A stretch of DNA of 64,000 bases. It comes from a bacterium (GTDB taxonomy: Bacteria > Desulfobacterota > DSWW01). Positions within the stretch are counted from its first letter, which is position 1; every line of letters starts with the position of its first letter. This document shows, in pieces, positions 63,690 through 64,000 of this stretch. The notes beneath the pieces are model-generated. The model saw only the letters and a program-made list of their open reading frames with translations. It was not told where the DNA came from and did not search any database. The translations under genes were made by a program, and so were the position numbers. The stretch spans positions 1 through 64,000 of the forward strand of contig JANQFG010000151.1 of assembly GCA_028277985.1 (NCBI GenBank), read 5' to 3'.

Positions 63690-64000
63690 ATGCATCATTT
63701 TTCCTATCGGGACGGGAGGCTTTTCGCGGAGGAGATCCCCCTGGAGGAGATCGCGCGGGAGGTCGGCACCCCGTTCTACTGCTACAGCTACGCGACCCTG
63801 GAGAGACACTACCAGGCCTTTGAGGCCTCCCTGGGAAACGTACCGCACCTGATCTGTTTTTCCGTGAAGTCGAACTCCAACCTGGCGGTTCTGAACGTCT
63901 TCCTGAAACAGGGGGCCGGGCTGGACGTCGTTTCCGGCGGGGAGCTCTTCAGGGCCCTGAAGGCCGGGGCAGACCCAAGGAAGATCGTTTTCGCAGGTGT
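63690..64000 (+). CDS. lysA: Diaminopimelate decarboxylase (N-terminal part)
   Basis: The first 103 residues, cut by the window edge. ATG at 63690, one base after the lipoprotein stop. [18 protein letters not shown] and [16 protein letters not shown] with the PLP-binding Lys (alanine-racemase-like fold, barrel domain). Converts meso-DAP to lysine. Its substrate is the one that the MurE here adds to murein. Confidence 0.93.
   Translation, partial: MHHFSYRDGRLFAEEIPLEEIAREVGTPFYCYSYATLERHYQAFEASLGNVPHLICFSVKSNSNLAVLNVFLKQGAGLDVVSGGELFRALKAGADPRKIVFAG

Overview
The window is about 64 kb of GC-rich, densely coded DNA from an anaerobic bacterium that looks deltaproteobacterial (Desulfobacterota-like). 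This assignment is inferred from content: a methylmalonyl-CoA mutase/carboxyltransferase pair, benzoyl-CoA-reductase/2-hydroxyacyl-CoA-dehydratase-like subunits, a PPi-type phosphofructokinase, and the order xerC-hslVU-argBDFGH-lysA next to a division/cell-wall (dcw) cluster. I see no rRNA, tRNA, insertion sequence, prophage or CRISPR array.

Layout. 1-3583: lipid-trafficking-type genes (C-terminal part of an HpnN-like RND protein, a TolC-like protein, an MlaC/HpnM-like protein). 3600-11019, minus strand: a compact set of seven genes (flippase-like protein, HAD hydrolase, nucleotidyltransferase, ATP-grasp enzyme, class III aminotransferase, Gfo/Idh oxidoreductase, CDP-alcohol phosphotransferase with a degenerate nucleotidyltransferase domain). 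Together they look like a pathway that makes an unusual aminated phospholipid head group and moves it across the membrane. This is the best candidate for an undescribed enzymatic system. 11.4-22 kb: ndk, a DUF1232/J-domain protein, propionyl/methylmalonyl-CoA genes, tatAC, an acyl-CoA synthetase and the two dehydratase-like subunits. 22-36.6 kb: mixed housekeeping (BamA/TamA-like protein, HflKC, MFS, SDR, acyl-CoA dehydrogenase, PFK, nitroreductase, APS kinase, DUF1343).

37.0-51.1 kb is the dcw cluster mraZ-rsmH-ftsL-ftsI-murE-murF-murD-ftsW-murC-ftsQ-ftsA-ftsZ. It has a strong promoter and an array of MraZ-box-like TGG repeats upstream. mraY, murG, murB and ddl are absent from their usual slots, with tight gene junctions where they should be. 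51.1-64 kb holds a radical SAM protein, an HD-GYP protein, a YciO/Sua5 protein, xerC, hslVU, the arginine genes argBDFGH, an LptM-like lipoprotein and the start of lysA.

Two families of non-coding DNA recur between genes. (i) A ~100-106 nt hairpin occurs three times (about 21952-22057, 24083-24181, 34431-34536). The apical core is conserved, the long stem differs in sequence between copies, and base pairing is largely kept. Each copy lies shortly after a stop codon and runs antisense to that gene. (ii) Tandem heptamers (GGTCAAA / RTCAGGR type) sit at many gene ends, often as facing inverted arrays. At 55180 they form the C-terminal tail of xerC, and at 63175 they lie inside the start region of a lipoprotein gene.
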